Below are positions 8,123 through 17,084 of a stretch of DNA of 42,692 nucleotides, piece by piece. Every line of letters starts with the position of its first letter. The first letter of the stretch is position 1. The notes under the pieces were generated by a model. The model was not told the origin of the DNA. It searched no databases and saw only the letters and a list, made by a program, of their open reading frames with translations. A program made the position numbers and the translations under genes. Source of the stretch: Longimicrobiaceae bacterium (GTDB lineage Bacteria; Gemmatimonadota; Gemmatimonadetes; Longimicrobiales; Longimicrobiaceae); NCBI GenBank assembly GCA_035696245.1, contig DASRQW010000412.1:1-42692 (forward strand). The letters are read 5' to 3'.

Positions 8123-10999
8123 ATGATCGAGAAAGTGCACCAGGCTGTGCCCGCGGAGCAGCGCGTGGAGCACCCGCTCGGCGACGACCCGCTCTTCGGC
8201 GGGCCGGGAGAGATGCGCGCCCTCTGCCGCGCGTTCGACTGGGCGGCCACCCCGCTGGGCCCCTCGCGCTCGTGGCCGCAGACGCTGCGCACCACCGCCG
8301 GGATCGTCCTCGCATCGCGCAACCCGATGTTCCTGTGGTGGGGGCCGGAGCTGATCCAGCTCTACAACGACGCGTACCGCCCGTCGCTGGGCGAGGACGG
8401 CCGCCACCCGCGCGGGCTGGGCATGCCGGGGCGCGAGTTCTGGACCGACATCTGGGAGACGATCGGCCCCCAGATCGGGCAGGTGATGAGCGGCGGCCCC
8501 GCCACGTGGCACGAGGACCAGTATCTCCCCATCCAGCGCAACGGGCGGCTGGAGGACGTGTGGTGGACGTACAGCTACAGCGCGGTGCACGACGAGGACG
8601 GCGGGGTCGCGGGGACTCTCGTGGTCTGCCAGGAGACCACGCAGCGGGTGCTGGGCGAGCGCGAGCGCGACCGCCTGCGCGCCGAGACCGCGCGCGCCGA
8701 GCGCCTGGCCGCGCGCATCCTGGAGCGGGTGGCCGACGAGCACCTGACCATGGACTCCCAGTTCCGCATCCTCACGCTGAACGCGGCGGCCGAGCGCGCG
8801 CTGGGCGTGACCCGCGGCCAGATGTGCGGCAAGACGCACTGGGAGGCCTTCCCCGCCTCGGTGGGCACGGTGGTCGAGGAGACGTACCGCAGGGTGGCGG
8901 CCGAGGGGACCGAGGCGCACGTCACCCACCACTACCTGGGCGAGGGCTACGACCGCCACCTGGAGATCGACGCCTACCCCACCGGCGAAGGGGGTGTCGC
9001 CGTCTTCTGGCGTGACGTGTCGGCGCGGGTGCACGCCGAGCGGGCGCTGGAGGAGAGCGCGGCCCGGCTGCGCGCCACGTACGACGGCACGTACGAGTAC
9101 ATTGGCCTGATCTCGCCCGACGGGACGGTGATGGACTGCAACCGCGCCTCGCTGGCCTTCGCGGACATGGAGCGCGAGGACGTGGTGGGCCGGCCGTTAT
9201 GGGAGACGCCGTGGTTCACGCACACGCCGGGCGCCCCCGAGCTGCTGCGCGGGTGGGTGGCCCAGGCGGCCGCGGGCGAGTTCGTCCGGCACGAGGCCGC
9301 GCTCCGCCGCCCCGGGGGCGAGGTGCTGGTCTTCGACTTCTCGCTCCACCCCGTGCGCGACGAGCGGGGCCGGGTGGTGCTGATCGTCCCCGAGGGGCGC
9401 GACATCACGGAGCGGCAGCGCTCCGAGGCGGCGCTGCGCGCGAGCGAGAGCCGCTACCACACGCTCTTCGAGTCGCTCGACGAGGGCTTCTGCGTCCTGG
9501 AGGTCATCTTCGACGGCGGCGGCCGGCCGGTGGACTACCGCTTCATCGAGGCGAACCCCGCGTTCGTGGCGCAGACGGGCCTCACGGACGCCGTGGGCCG
9601 GCGCGTGCGCGAGATGGTGCCGGACCAGGAGGCGTTCTGGTACGAGACGTACGGCCGCGTGGTGCTCACCGGCGAGGCCACGCGGTTCGAGGCCCCGGCC
9701 CAGGCGCTGGGCCGCTTCTTCGACGTGTACGCCTTCCGCATCGGCGAGCCGGGCGAGCACCGGGTGGCCGTGCTCTTCAAGGACGTGAGCGCGGCGCGGA
9801 AGGCCGCGGCCGAGCGGGAGCGGCTGCTGGAGGCCCTGGAGGTGGAGCGGGCGCGGCTCCGGGAGGTGTTCCGCCGCGCGCCCAGCTTCATCGTGGCCTT
9901 CCGCGGCCAGGGGCACGTGTACGACTTCGTCAACGAGGCGTACTACCAGCTCGTGGGCCACCGCGAGATCATCGGCAAGCCCCTGCTGGACGCCATTCCG
10001 GAGATACGCGGCCAGGGGTTCGACGCCATCCTCGACCGCGTCCTGGAGACCGGCGAGCCTTGGGTGGGCCGCGAGACGCCGGTGCTGCTCCAGCGGACGC
10101 CGGGCGCGCCGCTGGAGCCGCGCTACCTGGACATGGTCTTCCAGCCGCTCGCCGAGGCAGACGGCACCCGCTCGGGCGTGGTGGTGCACGGGTCCGACAT
10201 CACGGCACAGGTGCTGGCCCGCCGCGACGTGGAGCGGCTGCTGGAGGTGAGCGAGCGGGCGCGCGCCGACGCCGAGGCCGCGCGGGCCGAGGCGGAGGCG
10301 GCCAACCGCGCCAAGGGCGAGTTCCTGGCGGTGATGAGCCACGAGCTGCGCACCCCGCTCAACGCCATCGGCGGCTACGCGGAGCTGATGGAGATGGGGA
10401 TCCGCGGGGCCGTCACGCCCCAGCAGGCCGAGGATCTGCGCCGCATCCAGCAGAGCCAGCGCCACCTGCTGGGGCTCATCAACGAGGTGCTCAACTACGC
10501 CAAGCTGGAGACGGGCACCGTCCACTTCGAGGTGGAGGACGTGCGCATCGGCGAGGCGCTCGCCGCCGCCGAGTCGCTGGTCGCGCCGCAGGCCCGCGCC
10601 AAGGGGCTGGCGCTGGTGGTGGAGGCCCCGGCGCCCATGCTGGCCGCGCGGGCCGACCCGGAGAAGCTGCGCCAGGTCCTGGTCAACCTCCTCTCCAACG
10701 CCGTCAAGTTCACCGACGCCGGCGGGCGGGTGGAGATGTCCGCCGGCCGCGAGGGGGACCGCGTGTGCGTGACCGTGGCCGACAGCGGGATCGGCATCCC
10801 GGCCGACAAGCTGGACGCCATCTTCGACCCGTTCGTGCAGGTCCGCGCCGACCTCACGCGCCCGCACGAGGGCACGGGGCTGGGCCTCGCCATCTCCCGC
10901 GACCTGGCGCGCGGCATGGGCGGCGAGCTGTCTGCCCAGAGCCGGCCCGGCGAGGGGAGCACCTTCACCCTCCGCCTCCCCGCGGCGTCGATCACCTAG
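8123..10999 (+). CDS. Multi-PAS sensor histidine kinase
   Basis: About 958 residues, soluble, with no clear membrane segment. The N-terminal module FDWAATPLGPSRSWPQ is the PAS-like domain common at the front of bacterial hybrid kinases. At least four further PAS/PAC units follow (around residues 200-310, 320-440, 450-560 and 570-690), then a coiled coil rich in Ala/Glu. The HisKA dimerisation box MSHELRTPLNAIGG puts the phospho-accepting histidine at residue 740. The HATPase domain has NLLSNAVKF, DSGIGIP and GTGLGLAIS. No receiver or output domain is attached and no response regulator is adjacent, so its partner is elsewhere. The start is uncertain: ATG 8123 begins a family-like sequence but has only AGGG close upstream. 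Confidence 0.88.
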   Translation: MIEKVHQAVPAEQRVEHPLGDDPLFGGPGEMRALCRAFDWAATPLGPSRSWPQTLRTTAGIVLASRNPMFLWWGPELIQLYNDAYRPSLGEDGRHPRGLGMPGREFWTDIWETIGPQIGQVMSGGPATWHEDQYLPIQRNGRLEDVWWTYSYSAVHDEDGGVAGTLVVCQETTQRVLGERERDRLRAETARAERLAARILERVADEHLTMDSQFRILTLNAAAERALGVTRGQMCGKTHWEAFPASVGTVVEETYRRVAAEGTEAHVTHHYLGEGYDRHLEIDAYPTGEGGVAVFWRDVSARVHAERALEESAARLRATYDGTYEYIGLISPDGTVMDCNRASLAFADMEREDVVGRPLWETPWFTHTPGAPELLRGWVAQAAAGEFVRHEAALRRPGGEVLVFDFSLHPVRDERGRVVLIVPEGRDITERQRSEAALRASESRYHTLFESLDEGFCVLEVIFDGGGRPVDYRFIEANPAFVAQTGLTDAVGRRVREMVPDQEAFWYETYGRVVLTGEATRFEAPAQALGRFFDVYAFRIGEPGEHRVAVLFKDVSAARKAAAERERLLEALEVERARLREVFRRAPSFIVAFRGQGHVYDFVNEAYYQLVGHREIIGKPLLDAIPEIRGQGFDAILDRVLETGEPWVGRETPVLLQRTPGAPLEPRYLDMVFQPLAEADGTRSGVVVHGSDITAQVLARRDVERLLEVSERARADAEAARAEAEAANRAKGEFLAVMSHELRTPLNAIGGYAELMEMGIRGAVTPQQAEDLRRIQQSQRHLLGLINEVLNYAKLETGTVHFEVEDVRIGEALAAAESLVAPQARAKGLALVVEAPAPMLAARADPEKLRQVLVNLLSNAVKFTDAGGRVEMSAGREGDRVCVTVADSGIGIPADKLDAIFDPFVQVRADLTRPHEGTGLGLAISRDLARGMGGELSAQSRPGEGSTFTLRLPAASIT

Positions 11000-11327
11000 C
11001 CCGGTCCTCGTTCGGGTTTCCCCCGGCCTTTCCGTAGACGGAGCCACGGCTCTCGATGGCTCTCGGCCGATTGAAGGGTCGGTCGAGAACCGCTTTGGCG
11101 CATCGGCATCGTTCAGCAGCTCCAGCCGGTGCCGGTGGATCGGCGTTGGACGTGCACGCCGTCGTCTCGTCGTACGTGATGGAAGATGCGGGGACGGCAT
11201 CGTGCCTCCCCCGAGATGCCGTCACGCGCCGGCGGTCGTCGCCGGGAGAAGCACGGAAGCGCGATCATCGCTTCGTGTTCGGTCGATGAGCGGCGAACCT
11301 CGGCCATCGATGGGGATGCGGAACGAC

Positions 11328-11362
11328 GAAGCGCCGGCGGTCGCGATGACCGCCGGCGCTTC
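11328..11362. terminator. Candidate bidirectional terminator hairpin
   Basis: GAAGCGCCGGCGGTC (11328-11342) and GACCGCCGGCGCTTC (11348-11362) are perfect 15-bp inverted arms with a 5-base loop, between two convergent genes. Neither side has a strong T-tract, so termination efficiency is uncertain. Confidence 0.5.
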
Positions 11363-11365
11363 ATC

Positions 11366-11424
11366 ATCTACCTACCCGACATCCATCTACCTACCCCGCA
11401 CCCATCTACCCATCTACCTACCCG
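11366..11424. repeat. Degenerate tandem CATCTACC array
   Basis: The words CATCTACCTACC, CATCTACCTACC and CATCTACCCATCTACC recur within about 60 bases, separated by short C-rich spacers. The same CATCTACC word and its complement GGTAGATG are scattered through other spacers of the window. Confidence 0.7.
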
Positions 11425-11431
11425 GCGGATG

Positions 11432-14400
11432 CTACGGCGCGGGGGCGGTGGCGGGGCCGGAGACGCCGGTGAAGCCGTCGAACGAGACGTTGGCCGGCTC
11501 GTACGTATAGACGCCCAGCGCGCCGGTGGGGATCGCCGAGTCGACGCCGATCACCATCCAGCCGGACGGCTCGGGCGTGCCGTCGGCCCACACCTTCCCC
11601 TGCATCATGCTGCCCGATGCGCGGAACCGCATCCAGTACCACGTGTTCGTGCTGCTGGCGAAGTGCGTGGACGTCATGAACATCCACCCGCCGTTCAGGA
11701 AGCGGTCCATCTCGATCTCGCCCGCGGCGGGGCGCAGGTAGAGCACGTAGGCCGACTCGCTGCCGTTGGTCATGCGGTGGCGCACGGCCAGGCCGGGGCC
11801 GTAGCCGTTGGCGGCGTCGAGCTTGATCTTGACCAGCGCCTCCTGCTCGCCGCCGTCCACGTTCACGTTGTCGGCGCGGAAGATGTGGCGCGCCGTGACG
11901 GTGGTCGCGCCGCGCAGCACCTTCCCGTCGCTTGCGGTGGCGTCCGCCTCCACCGTCCACGCGGACCCGAACGGCGCGGAAGAGGCCGTCCATCCGGCGG
12001 GCTGCGCGCCCACGGCGTCGCCGCCGAACGTGGTGCTCCACACCTGGCTGAGCGGCGCCGGCGGAGCGGCCGTCACCACCACCTTCACCGTGTCCGCCAG
12101 CGTGCCGCCCTGCACCGTGGCGATGGCGCGGTAGGTCCCCGCGGCGGATCCGGCGGTGTACGTGCCTGCCGCGCTCACCGTGCCGCCCGTGCCCGTCCAC
12201 GACAGCGACACGGGCACGCTGTCGCCGTTGGCCAGCACGCCGTAGCCCGCGAGCTGGACGGTCGCGCCCGACGTGGCCGAGGACGAGTCCGGCTTCGCCA
12301 CCACCTGCGCCAGCGTGGCCGGCGGCGGTCCGGCGGAAGGCGTGGGCGCGGTGCCGCCCTGCGTGGCGGCGCTGAAGGCGTCGAAGTCGACCGTGTTGGG
12401 CTCGTACAGGTAGACGCCCACGGAGCCGGCGCCCAGCGAGCCGTCGCCCGTCTGCACGGTCCAGCCGCCGGGCTCGGGCGTGCCGTCGGCCCACACCTTC
12501 GCGCGCAGCGAGCTGCCGATGGCGGCGAAGCGCATCCAGTACCAGGTGCCCGGCGTGTTGGGGAACGGCGCGGCGCCCACCCATCCCCAGGCCCCGCCCA
12601 CGAAGCGGTCGATCTCGATCTCGCCCGTGCCCGAGCGCAGGTAGGCCACGTAGGCGTTCTCGGCGCCGCCGCTCATGGTGTGGCGCACGGCCAGGCCGGG
12701 GCCGTAGCCGTCGTCGTCGCCCATGCGGAAGCGCGTGAGCACCTCCTCGTCGGTCGTCGCGTCGGGAACGCTGTCGAAGCGCAGGATGTGGCGCGCGATG
12801 TTGCCCGCCACCGCCCGCAGCACCCGCCCGTCGGGCACGGAGGGGTCCGGCGCCAGCTGCCAGGTCATGTTCCCCGGAGCCGACGTGGCCGTCCATCCCG
12901 CGGGCGCCGTCCATCCGGCTCCGGCGGAGAACGTGGTCACCCACGTCTGCCCCACCGGCGGCGGCGGCGCCGGCGACACGTCCACCGACCACGTGTCCCA
13001 CTGCATCACGCCGTTGTCGTGGTTCGCCACGCCGGGCCTGCCCGACGGGTATCGCGTGTCGAAGGCGTCTATGCCCCAGGCTCCCGGCTCCAGCACGTCG
13101 CGCGGCCACACGCGCGCCCGGATGTGGCCGCCCGTGGCCACCAGCCGGACCTTGTACCACGCGTTCATTTCCCAGCTCAGCGGCAGGTCGGCGAGCTGCT
13201 GGTACGCGCCGCCGGCCCACGTGGCCAGCACCACGCTGCGCACGCCGGCCGCCTGGTTGTCCACGAAGTACAGCGCGTAGCCGTGCTCGTCCGGCGCGGT
13301 GCCGCCCATGCGCACCGCGGCCGAGCCCAGGTAGTAGAGCGAGGTGCCGCCGCCCAGCGAGCGCACGCGGAAGTCGGTGAGCACCGACTGGTCGCCCACG
13401 TCGCCGAAGCCGTCGAAGCTCAGCCCCCAGCGGTTGCGCGAGGCGCCCACGCTATTCCACTCCAGCAGCTGCCCGCCCGTGGCCGACGGGTCCGTCACGA
13501 CCTTCCAGAACGCCGCCGGGTCCCACTGCTGCGACCACCCCGCCGGCTGCGGGCCGGCGGCGTACGGGCTGAAGTCGGTGGCGAAGGTGCTGCCGGTGGG
13601 CGCGGGCGGCGGCAGCGGCGCCACCTCGGCGCGCCGGTAGGTGCGCGCCAGCCACGACTGGTAGCCCTGCTGGGCCAGCAGCGTGCCGAAGCCGCCGGCG
13701 TTCATCACGTCGTCGTACGCGCGGAAGTAGCGCGTCTTCAGCGCGACGTCCGCGGCGGAGAGGTTGGCGGGGCGGGTGGAGATGTTGTAGTCGGCGTACC
13801 ACCACAGGCTCCAGCCCGCGCCCGTGCCCGCGGCCTTCACCGCGTCGCCCACGGCCGAGTGGTCGGCGTGGTCGCCGGGGTTGAGCGCGCGGTCCCAGTC
13901 CGGCGCGTGCACGCGGGGCTCGGGCAGCCCGCCGCTCTCCAGCTCCACCAGCGCGCGCAGGGTGCCGGTGAGGTCGCCCCAGGTGGCGTAGGCGGTGCTG
14001 CCGTCCATCGCGGCGAGCGCCGTGCCCTGGTCGCGCAGCAGCTCCATGCTGCCGTGGCCGAAGCCCAGCCCGTCGCTGTTTCCGTCCGGCAGGCGCAGGT
14101 AGTAGGCGACCACCTTGCCCTTGGCGCAGCGCCGCAACGCGTGCGCGTTCACGGGCTGCACCGCGCACGCCCACGCCCCCGCGCCCGCCAGCGAGTCCGC
14201 AGACGCCTGGGCCGCCCGCTCGCGGGCGTGCCAGTACGCCGTGTCGTTCCCCGCGTCGCCCGCGGTGGCGTACACCAGCACCACGTGGTCGTCGCCCGGC
14301 AGCGCCGCGGCCACGCGGTCGCCCATGAAGAGCTGCCAGTCGTCCTGGTGCCCGTGGATGAACACGTCCACCGCGGCCGTCGTGACCGCGCGCGCCGCCG

Positions 14401-14557
14401 GGCCCCCGGCGGAGGGACCGCGCGCGCCCAGCGGCTGGTCGTCGCGGCAGGACGCCAGCAGGCCGCCCGCGACGGCGATGGCCAGCGCGAGGGCGCGCGC
14501 ACCCCGGCGGTGCACCCGCGCGGCTGGGTGGGCGGGGCGGACGAGGCGAGTGCGCAT
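11432..14557 (-). CDS. PIG-L/LmbE-type deacetylase lipoprotein with LamG-like and Ig-like domains
   Basis: A 1041-residue exported protein. ATG 14557 follows AGGAGG at eight bases; the N-terminus is a lipoprotein signal with lipobox LLASC (Cys37). Residues 62-310 are a PIG-L zinc-dependent N-acetyl-sugar deacetylase domain, with metal/catalytic residues in GHQDDW (His70, Asp72, Asp73) and DHADHS (His230, His233). Three concanavalin/LamG-like modules follow (about 325-535, 545-745 and 855-1041). A Big_2-like Ig domain (about 765-850) sits before the last module. The second and third LamG modules are close repeats (GYGPGLAVRH, KVWADGTPEP). It probably deacetylates amino-sugar polymers at the cell surface. 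Context is a minus-strand polysaccharide group. Confidence 0.85.
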   Translation of the reverse strand: MRTRLVRPAHPAARVHRRGARALALAIAVAGGLLASCRDDQPLGARGPSAGGPAARAVTTAAVDVFIHGHQDDWQLFMGDRVAAALPGDDHVVLVYATAGDAGNDTAYWHARERAAQASADSLAGAGAWACAVQPVNAHALRRCAKGKVVAYYLRLPDGNSDGLGFGHGSMELLRDQGTALAAMDGSTAYATWGDLTGTLRALVELESGGLPEPRVHAPDWDRALNPGDHADHSAVGDAVKAAGTGAGWSLWWYADYNISTRPANLSAADVALKTRYFRAYDDVMNAGGFGTLLAQQGYQSWLARTYRRAEVAPLPPPAPTGSTFATDFSPYAAGPQPAGWSQQWDPAAFWKVVTDPSATGGQLLEWNSVGASRNRWGLSFDGFGDVGDQSVLTDFRVRSLGGGTSLYYLGSAAVRMGGTAPDEHGYALYFVDNQAAGVRSVVLATWAGGAYQQLADLPLSWEMNAWYKVRLVATGGHIRARVWPRDVLEPGAWGIDAFDTRYPSGRPGVANHDNGVMQWDTWSVDVSPAPPPPVGQTWVTTFSAGAGWTAPAGWTATSAPGNMTWQLAPDPSVPDGRVLRAVAGNIARHILRFDSVPDATTDEEVLTRFRMGDDDGYGPGLAVRHTMSGGAENAYVAYLRSGTGEIEIDRFVGGAWGWVGAAPFPNTPGTWYWMRFAAIGSSLRAKVWADGTPEPGGWTVQTGDGSLGAGSVGVYLYEPNTVDFDAFSAATQGGTAPTPSAGPPPATLAQVVAKPDSSSATSGATVQLAGYGVLANGDSVPVSLSWTGTGGTVSAAGTYTAGSAAGTYRAIATVQGGTLADTVKVVVTAAPPAPLSQVWSTTFGGDAVGAQPAGWTASSAPFGSAWTVEADATASDGKVLRGATTVTARHIFRADNVNVDGGEQEALVKIKLDAANGYGPGLAVRHRMTNGSESAYVLYLRPAAGEIEMDRFLNGGWMFMTSTHFASSTNTWYWMRFRASGSMMQGKVWADGTPEPSGWMVIGVDSAIPTGALGVYTYEPANVSFDGFTGVSGPATAPAP

Positions 14558-14706
14558 CTGCGGGACCTCCTGCGGGGGAAGACGGTGGGCCCTCCCGCGT
14601 CCCCGGCGGCGGGGAAACGGGCGGCGTGCTTGCGGGAGCGCCGGCCTGGGGCGCACGCCTGCACCCGGCAAGTGCGGGGCGCGGCGCGGCCGGCGGGGGA
14701 GCGTGC

Positions 14707-15594
14707 CTACCTGGTTGCTGTCGGGAGAGTTACGGAAGACGGCGGGAAATGCGGGTGCGGCTTCTCGTGGCCGAGCGCCCCCACCCGTGGCGCGGGCGCA
14801 CCATCGCGACCCGCCGCGGGCGGCTCGGCCTCGAGCACGGCGTCGACCACGTTCACGAACAGCTCGCGCGCGGCGGGGAGCCGGGCGAGGAAGTGCAGCC
14901 CCTTCACGCAGCGGTAGTCGCGGCGCACGAAGCGCAGCCCGCTGCGCGCCGCCACTCGCTCGAAACGCCGCAGGGTCATGCGGTTGAGGCCGGACTCCAC
15001 CTCCTCGTACCGCCGCGCGCCGTCGGAGCGGTAGCGGGCGCGCACCGCCATCACCGTGCGCTCGCTGAACAGCAGGTTCACCCACGGCACGCGGGTGAAG
15101 AAGTGCATGTGGCTGCCCGACGGCGCCATCCACGGCGGCCCGAACGTCACCAGCAGCCGCCCGCCCGGCGCCAGGGCGGAGCGCATCGCCCCCAGCACCG
15201 CGGCGGGGTCGCCGAAGTGCTCCATCGCGTTCTGCGAGATCACCGCGTCGAACGTCCCCTCGCCCTCCTCCGGCACGGCGGCCGCGAAGGCCAGGCGGTG
15301 CGGCCCCAGCCCCTCGCGCCGGGCGAGCGCGCGGGCGCCGTCCAGCACGCGTGCGTTCGTGTCCACGCCCAGCACGTACGCCGCGCCCTCGCGCGCCAGC
15401 GCCGCCGCCTGGAAGCCGCTCCCGCAGCCGAAGTCCAGCACCCGCTTGCCGCGGATCCAGCGGTCCAGGTCCGGGAAGCTGCGCCGCAGCGGCCCCAGCG
15501 CGTTCTCCACCGTCCACGGGTCCAGCGCCTCCGCGTAGTCGCCGGTGGATGCGGGGCGCGAGAGGGCGAGGAGGATGCGCTCGGCCGGCCTCAT
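14707..15594 (-). CDS. SAM-dependent methyltransferase
   Basis: A 295-residue class I methyltransferase. GKRVLDFGCGSGFQAAALA is the SAM-binding motif I, VLGVDTNARVL the acidic strand-2 motif, and FDAVISQNAMEHFGDP motif II/post II. The C-terminal half (HMHFFTRVPWVN, then LNRMTLRRFERV) resembles methyltransferases of polysaccharide clusters. Its ATG overlaps the stop of the upstream glycosyltransferase by four bases (ATGA), so it probably modifies the glycan or lipid carrier made by that enzyme. The substrate is not evident. Confidence 0.85.
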   Translation of the reverse strand: MRPAERILLALSRPASTGDYAEALDPWTVENALGPLRRSFPDLDRWIRGKRVLDFGCGSGFQAAALAREGAAYVLGVDTNARVLDGARALARREGLGPHRLAFAAAVPEEGEGTFDAVISQNAMEHFGDPAAVLGAMRSALAPGGRLLVTFGPPWMAPSGSHMHFFTRVPWVNLLFSERTVMAVRARYRSDGARRYEEVESGLNRMTLRRFERVAARSGLRFVRRDYRCVKGLHFLARLPAARELFVNVVDAVLEAEPPAAGRDGAPAPRVGALGHEKPHPHFPPSSVTLPTATR

Positions 15595-16763
15595 GCCACC
15601 GGCTCCGCGTGGAGGTCGTTCAGATGCGAGACGGCGGCGGGGCGGGGGAGAGGACCGGCGTAGAGCGACTCGTACGCGGCGACCATCGTTTCCAGCGAGA
15701 AGCGCTCGGCCACGCGGGCCCTCGCGGCCCGGCCGTCCGCCTCCCGTGCGCGCGCATCCGCCAGCGCGGCGGCCCAGGCGTTCGCCAGTGCTTCGGGGTG
15801 TGCGGGTGCGACGAGCCGGTGCCGGAGGCCGGTGCCGAGCACCGCCGCGTTGCCGCCCACGTCGGTCACCACGGGGCAGATGCCGGCGCTCATCGCCTCC
15901 AGCAGGCTCACGGACGTGCCCTCGCTGTGCGACGAGAGGGTGAAGACGCCGAACGCCGCGTGCAGCGCGTGCACGTCGTCGCGCCATCCCAGGAACCGCA
16001 CGCGGTCGCCGATCTCCATCGCCCGTGCCAGCTCCTCCAACCTTCCGCGCTCCGAACCGTCGCCGGCGAGGACGAGCACCGGGCGGGGGCGCGCATCGTC
16101 CGAGCGGTGGACGAGGGATGCCATCGCCCGCACCATCACGTCGTAGCCCTTGACCGGCTCCAGCCGGCCGATGCTGCCCAGGATCGGCGCGTCGGCCGGG
16201 ATGCCGAGCTCGGCACGGAGGGCGGAGCCGTCGCCGCCGGGGCGGAAGGCGTCCACGCCCACGCCGTTGGGAACGGCGACCACTCGCGCGCGGCCGCCGG
16301 TCACGCGCAGGCGCAGGTGCCGGGCGAGCGCGTCCGACACGGCCACCACCACGTCCGTCCGGCGCGAGGCGGTGCGGTCGATCAGCCGGTCCGAGAGCGG
16401 GTCGGGGAAGCGGCGGCCGTGCTCCGTGTGCACCACGCGCGGCACCCCGGCCATGCGCGCCGCCGTCGCCGCCTTCAGCCACACGCCGCTGTGGCTGTGC
16501 ACCACGTCCGGGGCGATTCGGGCGATCTCGCGCGCGAGCGCCGCCGGGCGCAGGAGCGACCATCGGGGCAGCGGCCCGCACAGGTGCACGCCCGCCACGC
16601 CCGCGATCTCCCGCCCGAAGCGCCCCACGTACTGAAGGCAGAGCACGTGCGGCTCGAAGCGCTCGCGGTCCACGCGCCTCGCCATCTCCGCGATCAGGCG
16701 CTCCATCCCCCCGTAGTTCAGGTTCTGCACCACGTGCAGCACCCGCGTTCGGCGTGCGCTCAC
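15591..16763 (-). CDS. GT4-family glycosyltransferase
   Basis: About 390 residues, GT-B fold. The N-terminal acceptor domain starts RVLHVVQNLNYGGMERLI, with the glycine-rich loop typical of GT4. The C-terminal nucleotide-sugar domain has GSIGRLEPVKGYDVM and the E-x7-E motif in SEGTSVSLLEAMSAG. I placed the start at GTG 16763 because GAGGAG lies just upstream; ATG 16793 would add ten residues but lacks a ribosome binding site. It is translationally coupled to the methyltransferase downstream and acts at the cytoplasmic face on a surface-glycan precursor. Donor and acceptor sugars cannot be deduced. Confidence 0.87.
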   Translation of the reverse strand: MSARRTRVLHVVQNLNYGGMERLIAEMARRVDRERFEPHVLCLQYVGRFGREIAGVAGVHLCGPLPRWSLLRPAALAREIARIAPDVVHSHSGVWLKAATAARMAGVPRVVHTEHGRRFPDPLSDRLIDRTASRRTDVVVAVSDALARHLRLRVTGGRARVVAVPNGVGVDAFRPGGDGSALRAELGIPADAPILGSIGRLEPVKGYDVMVRAMASLVHRSDDARPRPVLVLAGDGSERGRLEELARAMEIGDRVRFLGWRDDVHALHAAFGVFTLSSHSEGTSVSLLEAMSAGICPVVTDVGGNAAVLGTGLRHRLVAPAHPEALANAWAAALADARAREADGRAARARVAERFSLETMVAAYESLYAGPLPRPAAVSHLNDLHAEPVA

Positions 16764-17084
16764 GGCTCTCCTCTCCCCTGCGGCATCGTGCATCTATCGA
16801 ATCTCAGGCTTGCGACGGATCGGCTCCGGCGATTCGGAACGGACGTAGATGAGCACGGCGGTGGATCGAGAACGGCAGTGGATCGTTCAGCAGCGGACGA
16901 ACGGTCTGGCGATGAACCTCGGAAGATGAAGTTCAATCGACGGATGTCGTTCGATGGATGTTGTTCGATCATCTTCGGTAGATGAACAGCGGTAGATGCG
17001 CTCCGGCGATTCCGTCGCGATGTTCGAATCGCGGTCCGCCGGGCACTCGGCGGATGCGGGAGATGCGGGGCCGGCGACGGAGGA
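16764..17084. repeat. Spacer of degenerate GATG/GGTAGATG/GGATCG words
   Basis: No gene is visible. The stretch from about 16790 to 17000 is made of recurring words such as GTAGATGA, GGATCG, CGGAAGATGAA and CGGTAGATG, with lower G+C than its neighbours. The same vocabulary fills the spacers at 21016-21370, 26245-26640 and 33346-33600. Confidence 0.6.

Larger units (their letters stand above)
11000..11431. other. Convergent spacer with hairpin and tandem CATCTACC words
   Basis: No gene is visible between the convergent kinase and PIG-L genes. The spacer holds a perfect 15-bp hairpin (11328-11362) and a short tandem array (11366-11424). Confidence 0.6.

Noticed and set aside
11366-11424. CRISPR-like array
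   Set aside because: The units are short, degenerate and lack spacers of constant length; no cas genes are present.
14557-15517. N-terminal 320-codon extension of the PIG-L lipoprotein frame
   Set aside because: It is antisense-like, overlaps the methyltransferase in another frame, and the clear AGGAGG plus lipoprotein signal fixes the start at 14557.
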